Assembly (NCBI GenBank): GCA_015228935.1
Contig: JADGCO010000006.1
Coordinates: forward strand, 9,516 to 59,121
Direction of reading: 5' to 3'
Origin: Magnetococcales bacterium
Lineage (GTDB): Bacteria; Pseudomonadota; Magnetococcia; Magnetococcales; DC0425bin3
DNA: 49,606 bases
Position numbers and translations under genes: made by a program. The first letter of the stretch is position 1. The number at the start of each line of letters is the position of its first letter. The notes beneath the pieces were generated by a model. That model did no database searches. It had not been told where the DNA came from and worked only from the letters and a program-made list of their open reading frames with translations. This document shows, one piece after another, positions 8,425 to 17,054 of the stretch.

Positions 8425-10242
8425 ATGATGCACTTGTTCGGAAAAATGCGTTTTCGCTGGCTGGTCATTCTCATGTCGGTGAGTTCGTTCACAGTTTTTC
8501 TGGGTGTGATCATCCTGATCTATGTTGCCCTGGGACAGGTACAAAGAATCAATGCCGATCTTCTGTCGGGTCCCATCGAGGCCAAAAGTCAATGGAGCGG
8601 CGTGGTCCACGGCATCCACGAGGCCGAAATGACGCGCTTGAATTATCTGGTTGAACATGCGCCCTCCACGGCACAAGAGATGGCCGCCGCGTTGCACCAT
8701 GCACGGGGCATGCTCCAGGCGTTGAAAAATGCCCAGGCCGAAGCCATTCAAAATGGCATGAAGGTCTACGAGGAAGATTTTGCGATGCTGGTCAAGAGCG
8801 TCGAGGAAAATGCCAAGGCCAGGCTGCAATTGGTCAAGGATCGGGAAGCCCTGGAAACCCAAATCTACGAAATTGGCATCCCCACCCTGGAATCTGCCCT
8901 GGGAGAGGTCCAAGTCGCGGAAATGAGTTATTTTGCCAAGCCCGCCCCCGAACAGGTCAAACGGGTCAAGGTCACTCTGGAACGGCTCTCCCGCGATGTC
9001 GCCGACCAGAAAACCGTGACGGATCTGCGGCAGGCAATCGCGACTTACGACAAAACCTTTTCCTTTATTGTTGCCAACACGGTGGAAATGAACAAACGTT
9101 CTGTTTCCATGAAGGAACATGCCAACGTGATGGTCAAGGAAATCTCTGCCGGTCTTGATGAAGCCGATGGCGTCGCAACAGCCGCTGCAAAAAATGCCCA
9201 AAGCCGTGCCCAGGCTGCGCAACGCCAGGCCCTGATCTGGACCGGCCTGGGTATCCTGCTGGCCCTGTACATTTCTTATATGTTCGAACGGGTTACCTTT
9301 TTAAAGCTGGGATGTGACCCCATTGATCTGTCCAGGATGGCAAAAGATGTGGCAGAAGGGGATCTCATACCAAAATGCAGTGTTGGCCGGAGTGTGGGGG
9401 TCAATGCCTATCTGGCCCAGATGACCGTGCGATTAAAGGAGATTGTGCAAGAGATTCAAACCGCCGCCGACAATGTCACAATCGGCAGCAACGAACTGTC
9501 GGACCAATCCCAGCGTATGTCAGAAGCCTCGGCCACCGAGGCAGGCACCATGGCCGAAACGACTCTCTCCATGAATGCCATGGCCGAAAACATCCGTGCC
9601 AATAACGACAATGCCCAGCAAACGGAAAAAATCGCCAATCAGGTGGCCCGGGATGCCCAGGAGAGTGGCAAAACCGTGGCCCAGGCGGTCAAGGCCATGC
9701 GCGAGATCATCGAACGCATATCCATCATTGAAGAAATTGCCCGACAAACCAACCTGCTGGCCCTGAATGCCGCCATCGAAGCCGCCCGGGCCGGAGAACA
9801 GGGGAAGGGCTTCGCCGTCGTCGCCGCCGAGGTGCGCAAACTGGCCGAACGCAGCCAACTGGCCGCCGCCGAAATTGGCAAAATCACCACTTCTGGAATG
9901 GAAGTTGCCGAAAATGCAGGTAAAATGCTCGAAAAGCTGGTCCCAAGCATCCAGAAAACCGCCGATCTGATCGGGGAAATCTCCGGTGCCAGTGTCGAAC
10001 AAAATGCCAATGCCGAGCGGATCAGTCAGTCACTGCAAACCCTTGAAGGGGTGGTCCAGGCCAACGCTGGTGCCGCCGAAGAGATTGCCGCCACTGCCGA
10101 GGAGCTGACCACCCAGGCCGAATTGTTGCGGCAGACAATCGCTTTCTTCAAAATTGGCCGCCAGGCTGGCAGCCCGGCCAGATTGCCTCACCAACCTGCC
10201 CGTCTGCCGGCCCCGGACGCAGATACGATTGAAACCCTGTAG
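8425..10242 (+). CDS. Methyl-accepting chemotaxis protein (mcp1)
   Basis: A 605-aa chemoreceptor that signals to CheA/CheW. The N-terminal TM helix spans residues ~11-34 and a second lies at ~270-288. Between them is a ~230-residue all-helical periplasmic region whose size recalls HBM-type sensors (inference). A HAMP-like linker follows, then the long cytoplasmic coiled coil. The conserved hairpin tip reads [20 protein letters not shown] (residues ~434-453), followed by [19 protein letters not shown]. It ends ETL, without a CheR-binding pentapeptide. The ATG is doubled as MM. The next gene is a paralog. Confidence 0.95.
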   Translation: MMHLFGKMRFRWLVILMSVSSFTVFLGVIILIYVALGQVQRINADLLSGPIEAKSQWSGVVHGIHEAEMTRLNYLVEHAPSTAQEMAAALHHARGMLQALKNAQAEAIQNGMKVYEEDFAMLVKSVEENAKARLQLVKDREALETQIYEIGIPTLESALGEVQVAEMSYFAKPAPEQVKRVKVTLERLSRDVADQKTVTDLRQAIATYDKTFSFIVANTVEMNKRSVSMKEHANVMVKEISAGLDEADGVATAAAKNAQSRAQAAQRQALIWTGLGILLALYISYMFERVTFLKLGCDPIDLSRMAKDVAEGDLIPKCSVGRSVGVNAYLAQMTVRLKEIVQEIQTAADNVTIGSNELSDQSQRMSEASATEAGTMAETTLSMNAMAENIRANNDNAQQTEKIANQVARDAQESGKTVAQAVKAMREIIERISIIEEIARQTNLLALNAAIEAARAGEQGKGFAVVAAEVRKLAERSQLAAAEIGKITTSGMEVAENAGKMLEKLVPSIQKTADLIGEISGASVEQNANAERISQSLQTLEGVVQANAGAAEEIAATAEELTTQAELLRQTIAFFKIGRQAGSPARLPHQPARLPAPDADTIETL

Positions 10243-10300
10243 CCTACAGCCTGTCACACCTTCAAATCAATAAAAATATTTATCTTTTGAATTTTGCCAG

Positions 10301-10330
10301 ACCCTCTCCGGTAACGAGAGGGTTTTTTTT
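10301..10330 (+). terminator. Rho-independent terminator after mcp1
   Basis: accctctc, loop cggtaac, gagagggt, then eight T. The 8-bp perfect stem plus U-tract is a textbook intrinsic terminator. It lies 58 nt after the mcp1 stop, so the second chemoreceptor needs its own promoter. Confidence 0.93.
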
Positions 10331-10594
10331 CATTTTGAATTTACATCAATTTTTGTAAAAAGCAAGCATCGCACCCCATGAATGATCAGGCCGAAAATTA
10401 ATTATTTTTAATAAATAGCGGGAACATTTGCCGCAACATGCCGGTCCAACCTGCCAGATGTGTCAATACAAAATGCATCAACACAAGTTCAAAACAGGGT
10501 CCTGATTCCATCTTGTTTCTCGGCATGGATGTTCCGGGAACATACCCAGGATTCTGTCATCAGAAAACGGATCTTATTTCTGGAGATGTTGATC
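10331..10594 (+). promoter_or_regulatory. Leader and probable promoter region of mcp2
   Basis: 264 nt between the mcp1 terminator and the preferred mcp2 start. The first ~90 nt are AT-rich (attaattatttttaataaat near 10400). The mcp2 frame is open from 10460, but 10460-10594 has no counterpart in mcp1, so it is treated as untranslated. No precise -35/-10 pair is claimed. Confidence 0.45.
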
Positions 10595-12310
10595 ATGATC
10601 ATGCACCTGTTTGGCAAACTGCGTTTCCGCTGGTTGGTCATACTCATGTCGGTCAGTTCGTTCACGGTTTTCCTGGGTGTGATTTCCCTGATCTATATTG
10701 CCCTGGGTCAGGTGCAAAATATATATGCCGACCTTCTCTCGGGTCCCCTGGCAGCCAAGAGCCAATGGCATGGTGTGGTTCAAGGGATACATGAAGCCGA
10801 AATGACCCGTCTGGGCTACCTGCTCGATCATGCACCGGCCACGGCACAAGGGATCACTCCGGCGTTGCAGCGTGCACAAGAGATGCTCCAGCAACTGAAA
10901 AACTCCCAAACAGATGCGATTCACAATGGTTTGACAGAGTACGAGAAAAACTTTGCCTCGCTTGTCAAAAGTGTCGAGGAAAACAGCCGGTTCAGGGAAC
11001 AACTGACCAAAGATCGCGAAGCCTTGGAAACGCAAATCTATGAATTGGGCAATGCCAACCTGGAATCGGCCTTGAGTGAATTCCAGGTGGCGGAGTTGTC
11101 CTACTACGCCAGATCCGGGCCTGAACAGGTCAACCGGATCAAGGTGATCCTGGAGCGCATTTCCCGGGATGTGGCCGGTCAAAAAACCGTGGCCGACATC
11201 CGGAAAGCCCTGGCCATCTATGACAAGACCTTCACGGCCATGGTGACCAATACGACAGAAATGCATAAGCGGTCCAAATTCATGCAGGAACGTGCCGCAG
11301 AGATGGTGCAGAAAATTTCCACCGGTCTCAAGGAGTCGGACGCCGAAGCCGAATCCGCCACGGAAAAAGCCCAAAGCCGAACCGTCAGATCACGCCACCA
11401 GGCCCTGGTCTGGACCGGTCTAGGAATTGTTTTGGCCCTGTATATCTCTTTCATTTTTGAGAGGGTTACCCGGGAGCAGCTCGGGTGCGACCCCATGCAG
11501 TTGGCCCATATGGCCGAAGCGGTCTCCCAAGGTGATCTCAACCCGAAATGCAGCACGGCCAGTTCCCGGGGAGTCCAGGCACATCTGGCCAAAATGACTT
11601 TGCATTTGAAGGGAATCACCCAGGAAATCCAGGCCGCAGCCGACAATGTGACACTGGGCAGCCATGAACTGTCGGACCAGTCGCAACGCATGTCGGATGC
11701 TGCGGTTCAGGAAGCCCAGGCCATGGCGGAGACAACCAGCTCCATGAACGCCATGGCCGAAAACATCCATACCAACACCAGAAATGCCCAGCAAACCGAA
11801 AACATGGCCACCCAGGTGGCCAGGGATGCCCAGGAGAGTGGCAAGACTGTGGCCCAGGCCGTCACGGCCATGCGCGACATCATCGAACGCATTTCCATCA
11901 TCGAGGAAATCGCCCGGCAAACCAACCTCCTCGCCCTGAATGCCGCCATCGAAGCCGCCCGGGCCGGCGAACAGGGAAAAGGATTTGCGGTCGTGGCCGC
12001 CGAAGTGCGCAAACTGGCCGAACGCAGTCAGTTGGCCGCAGCCGAAATTGGTAAAATCACCACCTCCGGCATGAGCGTGGCGGAAAATGCCGGCAAAATG
12101 CTCGAGCAACTGGTGCCGAACATCCAGAAAACAACCGACTTGATTGGTGGCATCGCCCGTGCCAGTGTCGAACAAAATACCCATGCCGACCGCATCCGGC
12201 AGGCATTGCAAACCCTGGAAGGAACAGTCCAGGGCAATGCCGGTGCCGCCGAGGAAATTGCCGCCACCGCTGAAGAACTCTCCTCGCAGGCCAATCTGTT
12301 ACGACAATAA
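10595..12310 (+). CDS. Methyl-accepting chemotaxis protein (mcp2), C-terminally truncated paralog
   Basis: A 571-aa paralog of the preceding chemoreceptor, with the same TM-helical sensor-TM-HAMP-signalling layout. The hairpin tip ([20 protein letters not shown]) is identical and the periplasmic part more divergent. Start 10595 is chosen because GGAG lies 9 nt upstream and MHLFGK then aligns with mcp1. The protein stops at ANLLRQ. In the same frame, after TAA (12308-12310), sequence resumes as MAFFQTGN, matching TIAFFKIG in mcp1, and stays open to TGA at 12440-12442. One in-frame nonsense codon has thus removed about 43 C-terminal residues. The signalling core is intact, so function is plausible. 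Confidence 0.92.
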   Translation: MIMHLFGKLRFRWLVILMSVSSFTVFLGVISLIYIALGQVQNIYADLLSGPLAAKSQWHGVVQGIHEAEMTRLGYLLDHAPATAQGITPALQRAQEMLQQLKNSQTDAIHNGLTEYEKNFASLVKSVEENSRFREQLTKDREALETQIYELGNANLESALSEFQVAELSYYARSGPEQVNRIKVILERISRDVAGQKTVADIRKALAIYDKTFTAMVTNTTEMHKRSKFMQERAAEMVQKISTGLKESDAEAESATEKAQSRTVRSRHQALVWTGLGIVLALYISFIFERVTREQLGCDPMQLAHMAEAVSQGDLNPKCSTASSRGVQAHLAKMTLHLKGITQEIQAAADNVTLGSHELSDQSQRMSDAAVQEAQAMAETTSSMNAMAENIHTNTRNAQQTENMATQVARDAQESGKTVAQAVTAMRDIIERISIIEEIARQTNLLALNAAIEAARAGEQGKGFAVVAAEVRKLAERSQLAAAEIGKITTSGMSVAENAGKMLEQLVPNIQKTTDLIGGIARASVEQNTHADRIRQALQTLEGTVQGNAGAAEEIAATAEELSSQANLLRQ

Positions 12311-12442
12311 ATGGCCTTTTTCCAAACAGGCAACTCAATGACCGATCAGACAAAATCGCTTCGATCCAGTGCCCGGTCGTCGGCGGCAAACGACGTTGAC
12401 ATGGACTCTCCACCGGTCATAGAATCCACTTATGAATCATGA
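12311..12442 (+). pseudogene. Detached C-terminal tail of mcp2 beyond the in-frame stop
   Basis: A 43-codon open stretch directly in frame with mcp2 after its TAA. Its first residues (MAFFQTGN) align with AFFKIGRQ in mcp1, so this was once coding. It could still be used only by readthrough; the ATG right after the TAA has no SD of its own. Confidence 0.75.
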
Positions 12443-12488
12443 ACACCACGCCGTGATCGGACAACTCTTGCCACTCGTATGTTCAGCC

Positions 12489-12563
12489 AACCGGAGCTTG
12501 CGCGTCTCGCGCCAATCGTGGCTTGTGCGTCTCGCACCAACCGGGACCTGCACGTCTCGCGCC
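12489..12563. repeat. Three degenerate 25-bp tandem repeats
   Basis: Three consecutive 25-nt units share the frame aaccgg-gct-tg-gcgtctcgcgcc: 12489-12513, 12514-12538 and 12539-12563. The shared core is cgtctcgc. There are no spacers between units, so this is not a CRISPR array. It lies 50 nt before the decarboxylase-like gene and could be a cis-acting site or a chance slippage product. Confidence 0.75.
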
Positions 12564-12612
12564 GGCAGGCCGATGGCAATAATCCTGTTGGCGAATAACT
12601 GCAAAGGCCATG

Positions 12613-13878
12613 ATGGATACCCTGCCTTTTGGTGATGTTGATCTACTGGATTTTGTGGTCTCGAAGGGAACCCCCTGTTACATCCATGATGGTCCGACCA
12701 TCGCGGCCTGGAACCGGCACCTGCGTGCCTCCCTGACAACTCATCTGGCTCTTTCCAGAATGGTTGGTGCCACTCCCAATCCCCACCTGTTGCGCTGGAT
12801 GCAACCCCATCTGGATGGTTTGAGCGTGGCATCCGGTGTGGAGTTGCGTCTGGCCATTTCTGCCGGCATGCATCCCCAACGACTTGATTTCCTGGCTCCC
12901 GGCAAGCGCGATGCCGAGTTGGAACTGGCCATCGGCAGCGGTCTCGGTTCCATCAGTTTGGAGTCGGCGACAGAACTGGAACGTATCGACCACATTGGCC
13001 GTCGTCTGGGGCGCAAGGCCGTGCTGGCCTTGCGCATCCATCTCCGTTCACCCACGCACGATTCCGGCGACAATTCCGGTCCTACCAGGCCAGAGTACCA
13101 CCCCTGCCCTGGCTTTGATCTGGACCAGGGAGCCGCGCTGATCAAAGCCCTGGGCAGTCGATCTGGATGCCGCTACGGGGGGCTTTATTTCAATTTCAAT
13201 ACCAGCAGCCTGCGGGCGGACCCTGATTCCAGAACCATCAACCCGAATACGGAGCCGATGCTGGATGGTTTTCGTCAAGCCCTTGCAACGATTGCCGAAC
13301 TGGCTCAAATGACTGAACAATGGCCGGAACGGGTCATTTTTGCCAAGTGCCCGGTACTCCCTTCGCATGCGGAAAAACATATTCAGGACAAGGTTGCGTT
13401 GACCAGGGACCTGGCAACCCTTTGGGCCACCTTCAAGGCTGAACACAAGCCACCGGCCGTCTCCGGCATTCTGGAAATGGATCCTTCCCTGGGACCCATG
13501 ACGACACTCCATGTTGCCCGGGTGGTGGCAACCCGGCAAGCCGGGACCATGACCTGCTGCATCCTGGATGATGAAATTCCGCCCCATCTTCCAGCCGGAT
13601 GTGCCATCAACCTTTCCAATCCAGATGGAACACCGCCGGTCCCGGTGCTTCTGACCGGACTGCGCACTTCAGATCTCCTTGAGCAAAATAACGGAATTTT
13701 CATGCCCATGCCGCAGGTGGGAGATTACATCGGCATTTATCAAGACGGCGGCTATACAGCCAAATCATCTCATTTTTTCTCTCATTTGACCTGCGCAGAA
13801 TACCTGATCGACGGACCGGAGCATGTGCGCACCATCCGTCATGTCCTGGATCCTTCCCGCCTGGGCGTTCCGCCATGA
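12613..13878 (+). CDS. Decarboxylase-fold (fold type III PLP) homolog lacking the PLP lysine
   Basis: A 421-aa intact ORF. DGLSVASGVELRLAISAGM, RLDFLAPGKRDAELELAI and the C-terminal HFFSHLTCAEYLIDG match the PLP-dependent ornithine/DAP decarboxylase family, especially the exosortase-system-associated branch. The PLP-lysine motif, usually (Y)A(V/M)KANPNP, reads SRMVGATPNP, so Lys is Gly. The later PLP and substrate motifs have also decayed: the H-x-GSQ region reads GLYFNFNTSS, no GGG phosphate loop is visible, and EPGR is replaced by EMDPSLG. It is probably a non-catalytic pseudoenzyme with a conserved scaffold. Start 12613 has AAAGG 5 nt upstream; 12610 is possible. It is convergent with cas6e. 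Confidence 0.75.
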   Translation: MDTLPFGDVDLLDFVVSKGTPCYIHDGPTIAAWNRHLRASLTTHLALSRMVGATPNPHLLRWMQPHLDGLSVASGVELRLAISAGMHPQRLDFLAPGKRDAELELAIGSGLGSISLESATELERIDHIGRRLGRKAVLALRIHLRSPTHDSGDNSGPTRPEYHPCPGFDLDQGAALIKALGSRSGCRYGGLYFNFNTSSLRADPDSRTINPNTEPMLDGFRQALATIAELAQMTEQWPERVIFAKCPVLPSHAEKHIQDKVALTRDLATLWATFKAEHKPPAVSGILEMDPSLGPMTTLHVARVVATRQAGTMTCCILDDEIPPHLPAGCAINLSNPDGTPPVPVLLTGLRTSDLLEQNNGIFMPMPQVGDYIGIYQDGGYTAKSSHFFSHLTCAEYLIDGPEHVRTIRHVLDPSRLGVPP

Positions 13879-13893
13879 TGGGCGCTCTTGGCA

Positions 13894-14634
13894 TCACGCT
13901 CTCCTCTGCGCCGGACGCAGCAGCAGCATGCCATAGCCATAGGCGGTATGCCGACCGACCCCTTTGGCGAGTTTTTCGGCGAATTTTTCGCCATCGGTAA
14001 CCGTCAGTTCGCCCTGCAACGCAACATCCGGTCCTTCCGCGAGTACCGAGCCATGCCGCAAGACACGGCTGCGCTCAAAGCGCGTCATGCGGATGATTTC
14101 CGGATGCGCCGCCTCGCCGAGGCGTTCGGCGAACCATTGCGCATAGACCTGATCACGCTGGAGACCGACCCCGGCCTCCTCCGGCAAGCCGTCGGGAAAC
14201 CGACGTAGCGTTTCGACAAGAAACGCATCCACTTCCGCCCCCTTGCGCTTGAAATCCCCCACTGGCTGCCGCAGGCGTCGCACGGGACGCACGCGAATAT
14301 CGAAAGCCAGTCGTCGCCCCGTGCGCCACGCATCCGGCATGGCCTTGACCGCCATCCGTGCCGGATCGCAGACCACCAGGGCCTCTGGACAGGCGGTCTC
14401 ACGTGCCGTTTCCCGCAGGGCTGTCTGGTTCTGAGCAGTGTAGGCGTACAGCGTGCCGACCCGCGCCTCCCGCGTCACCATCAGGCGGAAAGGTTGCAAA
14501 ATGCCCTTGCCGAACGTTTCGCTCAGCAGGTGATGCAGTGCGCACCCTTCGTCGATGGCGAGATTCCGACCGGCAGACCAACGACGCAAGGCACGCAGAT
14601 CCAGCGGCAGACTGATCATGGAGAGTGTACTCAT
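13894..14634 (-). CDS. cas6e: CRISPR-associated protein Cas6e (type I-E crRNA endonuclease)
   Basis: A 246-aa Cas6e (Cse3/CasE). It cuts the pre-crRNA in its repeat and stays on the crRNA 3' hairpin in Cascade. The N-terminal ALHHLLSETFG carries the conserved His pair near residues 31-32, and the C-terminal glycine-rich loop GVGRHTAYGYGMLLLRP is typical of the family. The start at 14634 overlaps the cas5e stop (ATGA). It is the last gene of the operon. Where cas1 and cas2 normally follow, the next gene is the convergent decarboxylase-like gene, 15 nt away. Confidence 0.93.
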   Translation of the reverse strand: MSTLSMISLPLDLRALRRWSAGRNLAIDEGCALHHLLSETFGKGILQPFRLMVTREARVGTLYAYTAQNQTALRETARETACPEALVVCDPARMAVKAMPDAWRTGRRLAFDIRVRPVRRLRQPVGDFKRKGAEVDAFLVETLRRFPDGLPEEAGVGLQRDQVYAQWFAERLGEAAHPEIIRMTRFERSRVLRHGSVLAEGPDVALQGELTVTDGEKFAEKLAKGVGRHTAYGYGMLLLRPAQRRA

Positions 14635-15350
14635 AGGCCCTGCTCCGGATGCACGAACCCTTCGACGACCCGACGGGTGCCGCCATGCAGGCCGGTGCGC
14701 CAGTTGCGGATATCCGGCAGATCGAGGTGACATTGAACATTTTCTCCCGCCTCCGGCCCCTCTCCCAGGGGCCAGAGGGCACGCAACCGTCCCTGTCCGG
14801 GTATCTGTCGCAGGGCCGCGTAAGCGCTGGATGCAAGGACTGACTCATGCCGACGCAATGGGCCACTGGGCAGGCAGGGCTTGCGTCCAATGAACAAGGG
14901 CCGGGCCGGACGGTCAATGCAGGCCGTGAGCGTATCGTGATCGGGAACACAAGAGTCCGGTTCGAGACGCAGGACAACCGTTACGTGTGCATCCATGTGG
15001 TATTTCCGAAAGCGACGATGCGGACCCCCGTAGCTGTCTCCGGTTCGACCTTCGGGTTCACCCCATGTCGTCCAGCATTTGTCGTTTTTCTCCAACCTGA
15101 CATTCTGGGTGTCCGTCAGCAGGCCCGACGAATTCTCCCGCTCCCAACGAGCCGCGAAGAGCAGTCGATCCTGGAGATGCTGGTGTTGTTGCCAGTCGGT
15201 ACGGGCATAACCCAGCGCGTTGGCGAGCAGACCGGTCAGCATGGAGGCTGCGGGAAAATCGCGGGTGACGCCCATTTGGTCGATGGTCACCCCGCCGAAG
15301 GCAACCAGCGGGGCTTCCAGCGTCAGAATGAGCCAGCGGTGATCAGGCAT
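14631..15350 (-). CDS. cas5e: CRISPR-associated protein Cas5e
   Basis: A 239-aa Cas5e (CasD), the Cascade subunit that caps the crRNA 5' handle. Its N-terminal ferredoxin-like strand (HRWLILTLEAPLVAFGGVTI) is followed by the Cas5e signature RDFPAASMLTGLLANALG, and a later GRKPCLPSGPL segment is also typical. The first ATG is at 15350; the frame extends upstream only to a TTG. It overlaps the end of cas7e by 8 nt and cas6e by 4 nt, indicating tight translational coupling. Confidence 0.93.
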   Translation of the reverse strand: MPDHRWLILTLEAPLVAFGGVTIDQMGVTRDFPAASMLTGLLANALGYARTDWQQHQHLQDRLLFAARWERENSSGLLTDTQNVRLEKNDKCWTTWGEPEGRTGDSYGGPHRRFRKYHMDAHVTVVLRLEPDSCVPDHDTLTACIDRPARPLFIGRKPCLPSGPLRRHESVLASSAYAALRQIPGQGRLRALWPLGEGPEAGENVQCHLDLPDIRNWRTGLHGGTRRVVEGFVHPEQGL

Positions 15351-16485
15351 CGGTGGCAACCCGGACCTGACTGGCAGCCCATGCGGCCAGATCTTTGAGT
15401 GAAAGCCTTTCCAGAGTGCTTGAGTCGGAACTTTTCATGGGCATCGTCACCGTGGAAAGATAACGACGCACCTCGCCCGTGGCATAGGTAGCGTCATAAA
15501 GGGCGAGCTGGTGATCGAGTTGCGCAACCGCCTGTTCCAAATCGTGTGAGATGGCCCGACGGTAGGCGGTGGCCAGCGAACGTGGCTGCCGGTCGCCCGC
15601 TTCGAGCAGCATCAACTCGGCACGGCCATAGGGTGCAGTCGAGCCAAGTTTGGCACCGGGAGAGACTTCTGCGATCAGGTAGACAAGATTGTGAATAACT
15701 CCGGCGGCCAACTCCTGATCCCCGCCGCAATTGCCGATGAGGCCGGGCAGATCGATCACCACATAGCCATAGTAAAGACCGCAGGTGAGTTCGGTTTCCT
15801 GGATCGTATCGGCACCGCCGTCATTCTCGTCCCGCTTGAGATCATCGACAGCGGTGAAATAATCCCCTTCGGCTTCCGCAGCGTGAACCGTGAAAGCATG
15901 CGCGACATGCACCGGCGCCTCGATGTTGGCCGCCGGATCGGAGGTAACCATGCGACCGAAAAGTGCGGCGATCAAACCTCCCGGCATGGCCGCATTCTCG
16001 CTCATGGCCTTGAAGTTTTTGTCCTTCGCCCATTCGGCTACAGCCTTTTCCACCTCCTTGGCACCCGATGATGCGGCAGCGATCTTTTCGGCTTGCGTAG
16101 CCAGCCAAGCCAACTCAGGCTGGCCCAGCAACAGAGTCTGCCGACTCTTCTTGGTGTTGCCCTTTTTACCATAAACCAGCTTTTGGAATGCCAGATCCAG
16201 CGCCTTCACCACATCCTCCGGATAACGCCCACTGAGCGGCGCGATCACCTTTTCCGTCACCAGTTCGCGGGAGCGGAAGGAGTCCACATAACCCGTCAGC
16301 TTTTGGAGGGCGTGGGGATCCGAATCGGCCATACGCCAGTGACGCTTCAGGCATTGCGAGGAGATGCGCGTGCGCTGCGTATCACCATAAGTCAGCCGCT
16401 TGGCCAGGCCGCTGTCGTCGCGGTTCAAGAGTGCGGCGGTGTAGGAATGTAGCGTGTGAATCTGCAAGAATCTGGGAGCGGTCAT
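15343..16485 (-). CDS. cas7e: CRISPR-associated protein Cas7e (Cascade backbone)
   Basis: A 380-aa Cas7e (Cse4/CasC), the six-copy backbone subunit that coats the crRNA spacer. It opens with FLQIHTLHSYTAALLNRDD, then YGDTQRTRISSQCLKRHWR, both diagnostic for this family. The middle has the typical thumb/palm segments (NAAMPGGLIAALFGRM) and a C-terminal YGRAELMLLE. Length is normal and no frame damage is seen. The ATG at 16485 overlaps the cse2 stop by 4 nt. Confidence 0.95.
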   Translation of the reverse strand: MTAPRFLQIHTLHSYTAALLNRDDSGLAKRLTYGDTQRTRISSQCLKRHWRMADSDPHALQKLTGYVDSFRSRELVTEKVIAPLSGRYPEDVVKALDLAFQKLVYGKKGNTKKSRQTLLLGQPELAWLATQAEKIAAASSGAKEVEKAVAEWAKDKNFKAMSENAAMPGGLIAALFGRMVTSDPAANIEAPVHVAHAFTVHAAEAEGDYFTAVDDLKRDENDGGADTIQETELTCGLYYGYVVIDLPGLIGNCGGDQELAAGVIHNLVYLIAEVSPGAKLGSTAPYGRAELMLLEAGDRQPRSLATAYRRAISHDLEQAVAQLDHQLALYDATYATGEVRRYLSTVTMPMKSSDSSTLERLSLKDLAAWAASQVRVATDA

Positions 16486-17054
16486 GCGGCGCTTTCCTTT
16501 TGCTCGGATTGGCTTTTAGAGTCGAGACGGTCATAATAGGTGCTGGCCAATTTGCGGGTATGTTGCACTTTGTTCGAAAACAACAGATAGGCGATATCGA
16601 GACAGTTGACGCCCAAATCCGGAGCGCGACTGGCGGCCAGCATGCGCACCATGCCTTCGAGCGCCGCGCCACGTTTAGCCGTGGGCAGAGAGAGAAACCG
16701 CGCCAGACGGTTTTCCGAGAGAAAGGGTCTCTCTCCAGGCCAGCCGGGCTGTCCGCCGTCACACAACACCGCCCCGAAGGCGCGTGTACTCTGGTGCAGC
16801 CTGCCCCTGTTCGCCGGATCGCCTTTCGGCACCAAAAGTGCCATGATCTTGACCAACCGCAGCCATTCATCCCCCCCCTGGATCGCGGTCAGGAATCCGC
16901 ACCTCCCGGCCAATTGCCAAAAATCACTCTCGCCGGGACCATGCGCGTCCATGCGCCGCAAACGGGCCAGGGGTCCGGGGTCAAGCCGCAGCAGAAAGGC
17001 CGAGGTTTTGGAGACGGCATCTCCCAGGTCAATAGCATTGTTATCTGGAGGCAT
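16482..17054 (-). CDS. cse2: CRISPR-associated protein Cse2 (Cas11e, small subunit)
   Basis: A 190-aa Cse2 (CasB), an all-helical subunit present as a dimer in Cascade that stabilises crRNA and non-target DNA. Recognisable features are the LRRMDAHGPGESDFWQLAG segment and the C-terminal DIAYLLFSNKVQHTRKLAS. Start 17054 is preferred to 17063 because the SD (AGGAG) is 10 nt upstream of the former and only 1 nt from the latter. It overlaps the end of cas8e by 14 nt. Confidence 0.92.
   Translation of the reverse strand: MPPDNNAIDLGDAVSKTSAFLLRLDPGPLARLRRMDAHGPGESDFWQLAGRCGFLTAIQGGDEWLRLVKIMALLVPKGDPANRGRLHQSTRAFGAVLCDGGQPGWPGERPFLSENRLARFLSLPTAKRGAALEGMVRMLAASRAPDLGVNCLDIAYLLFSNKVQHTRKLASTYYDRLDSKSQSEQKESAA

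Noticed and set aside
12489-12563. Possible mini CRISPR array near the cas operon
   Set aside because: The three 25-bp units abut with no spacers and are too diverged; they do not resemble I-E repeats.
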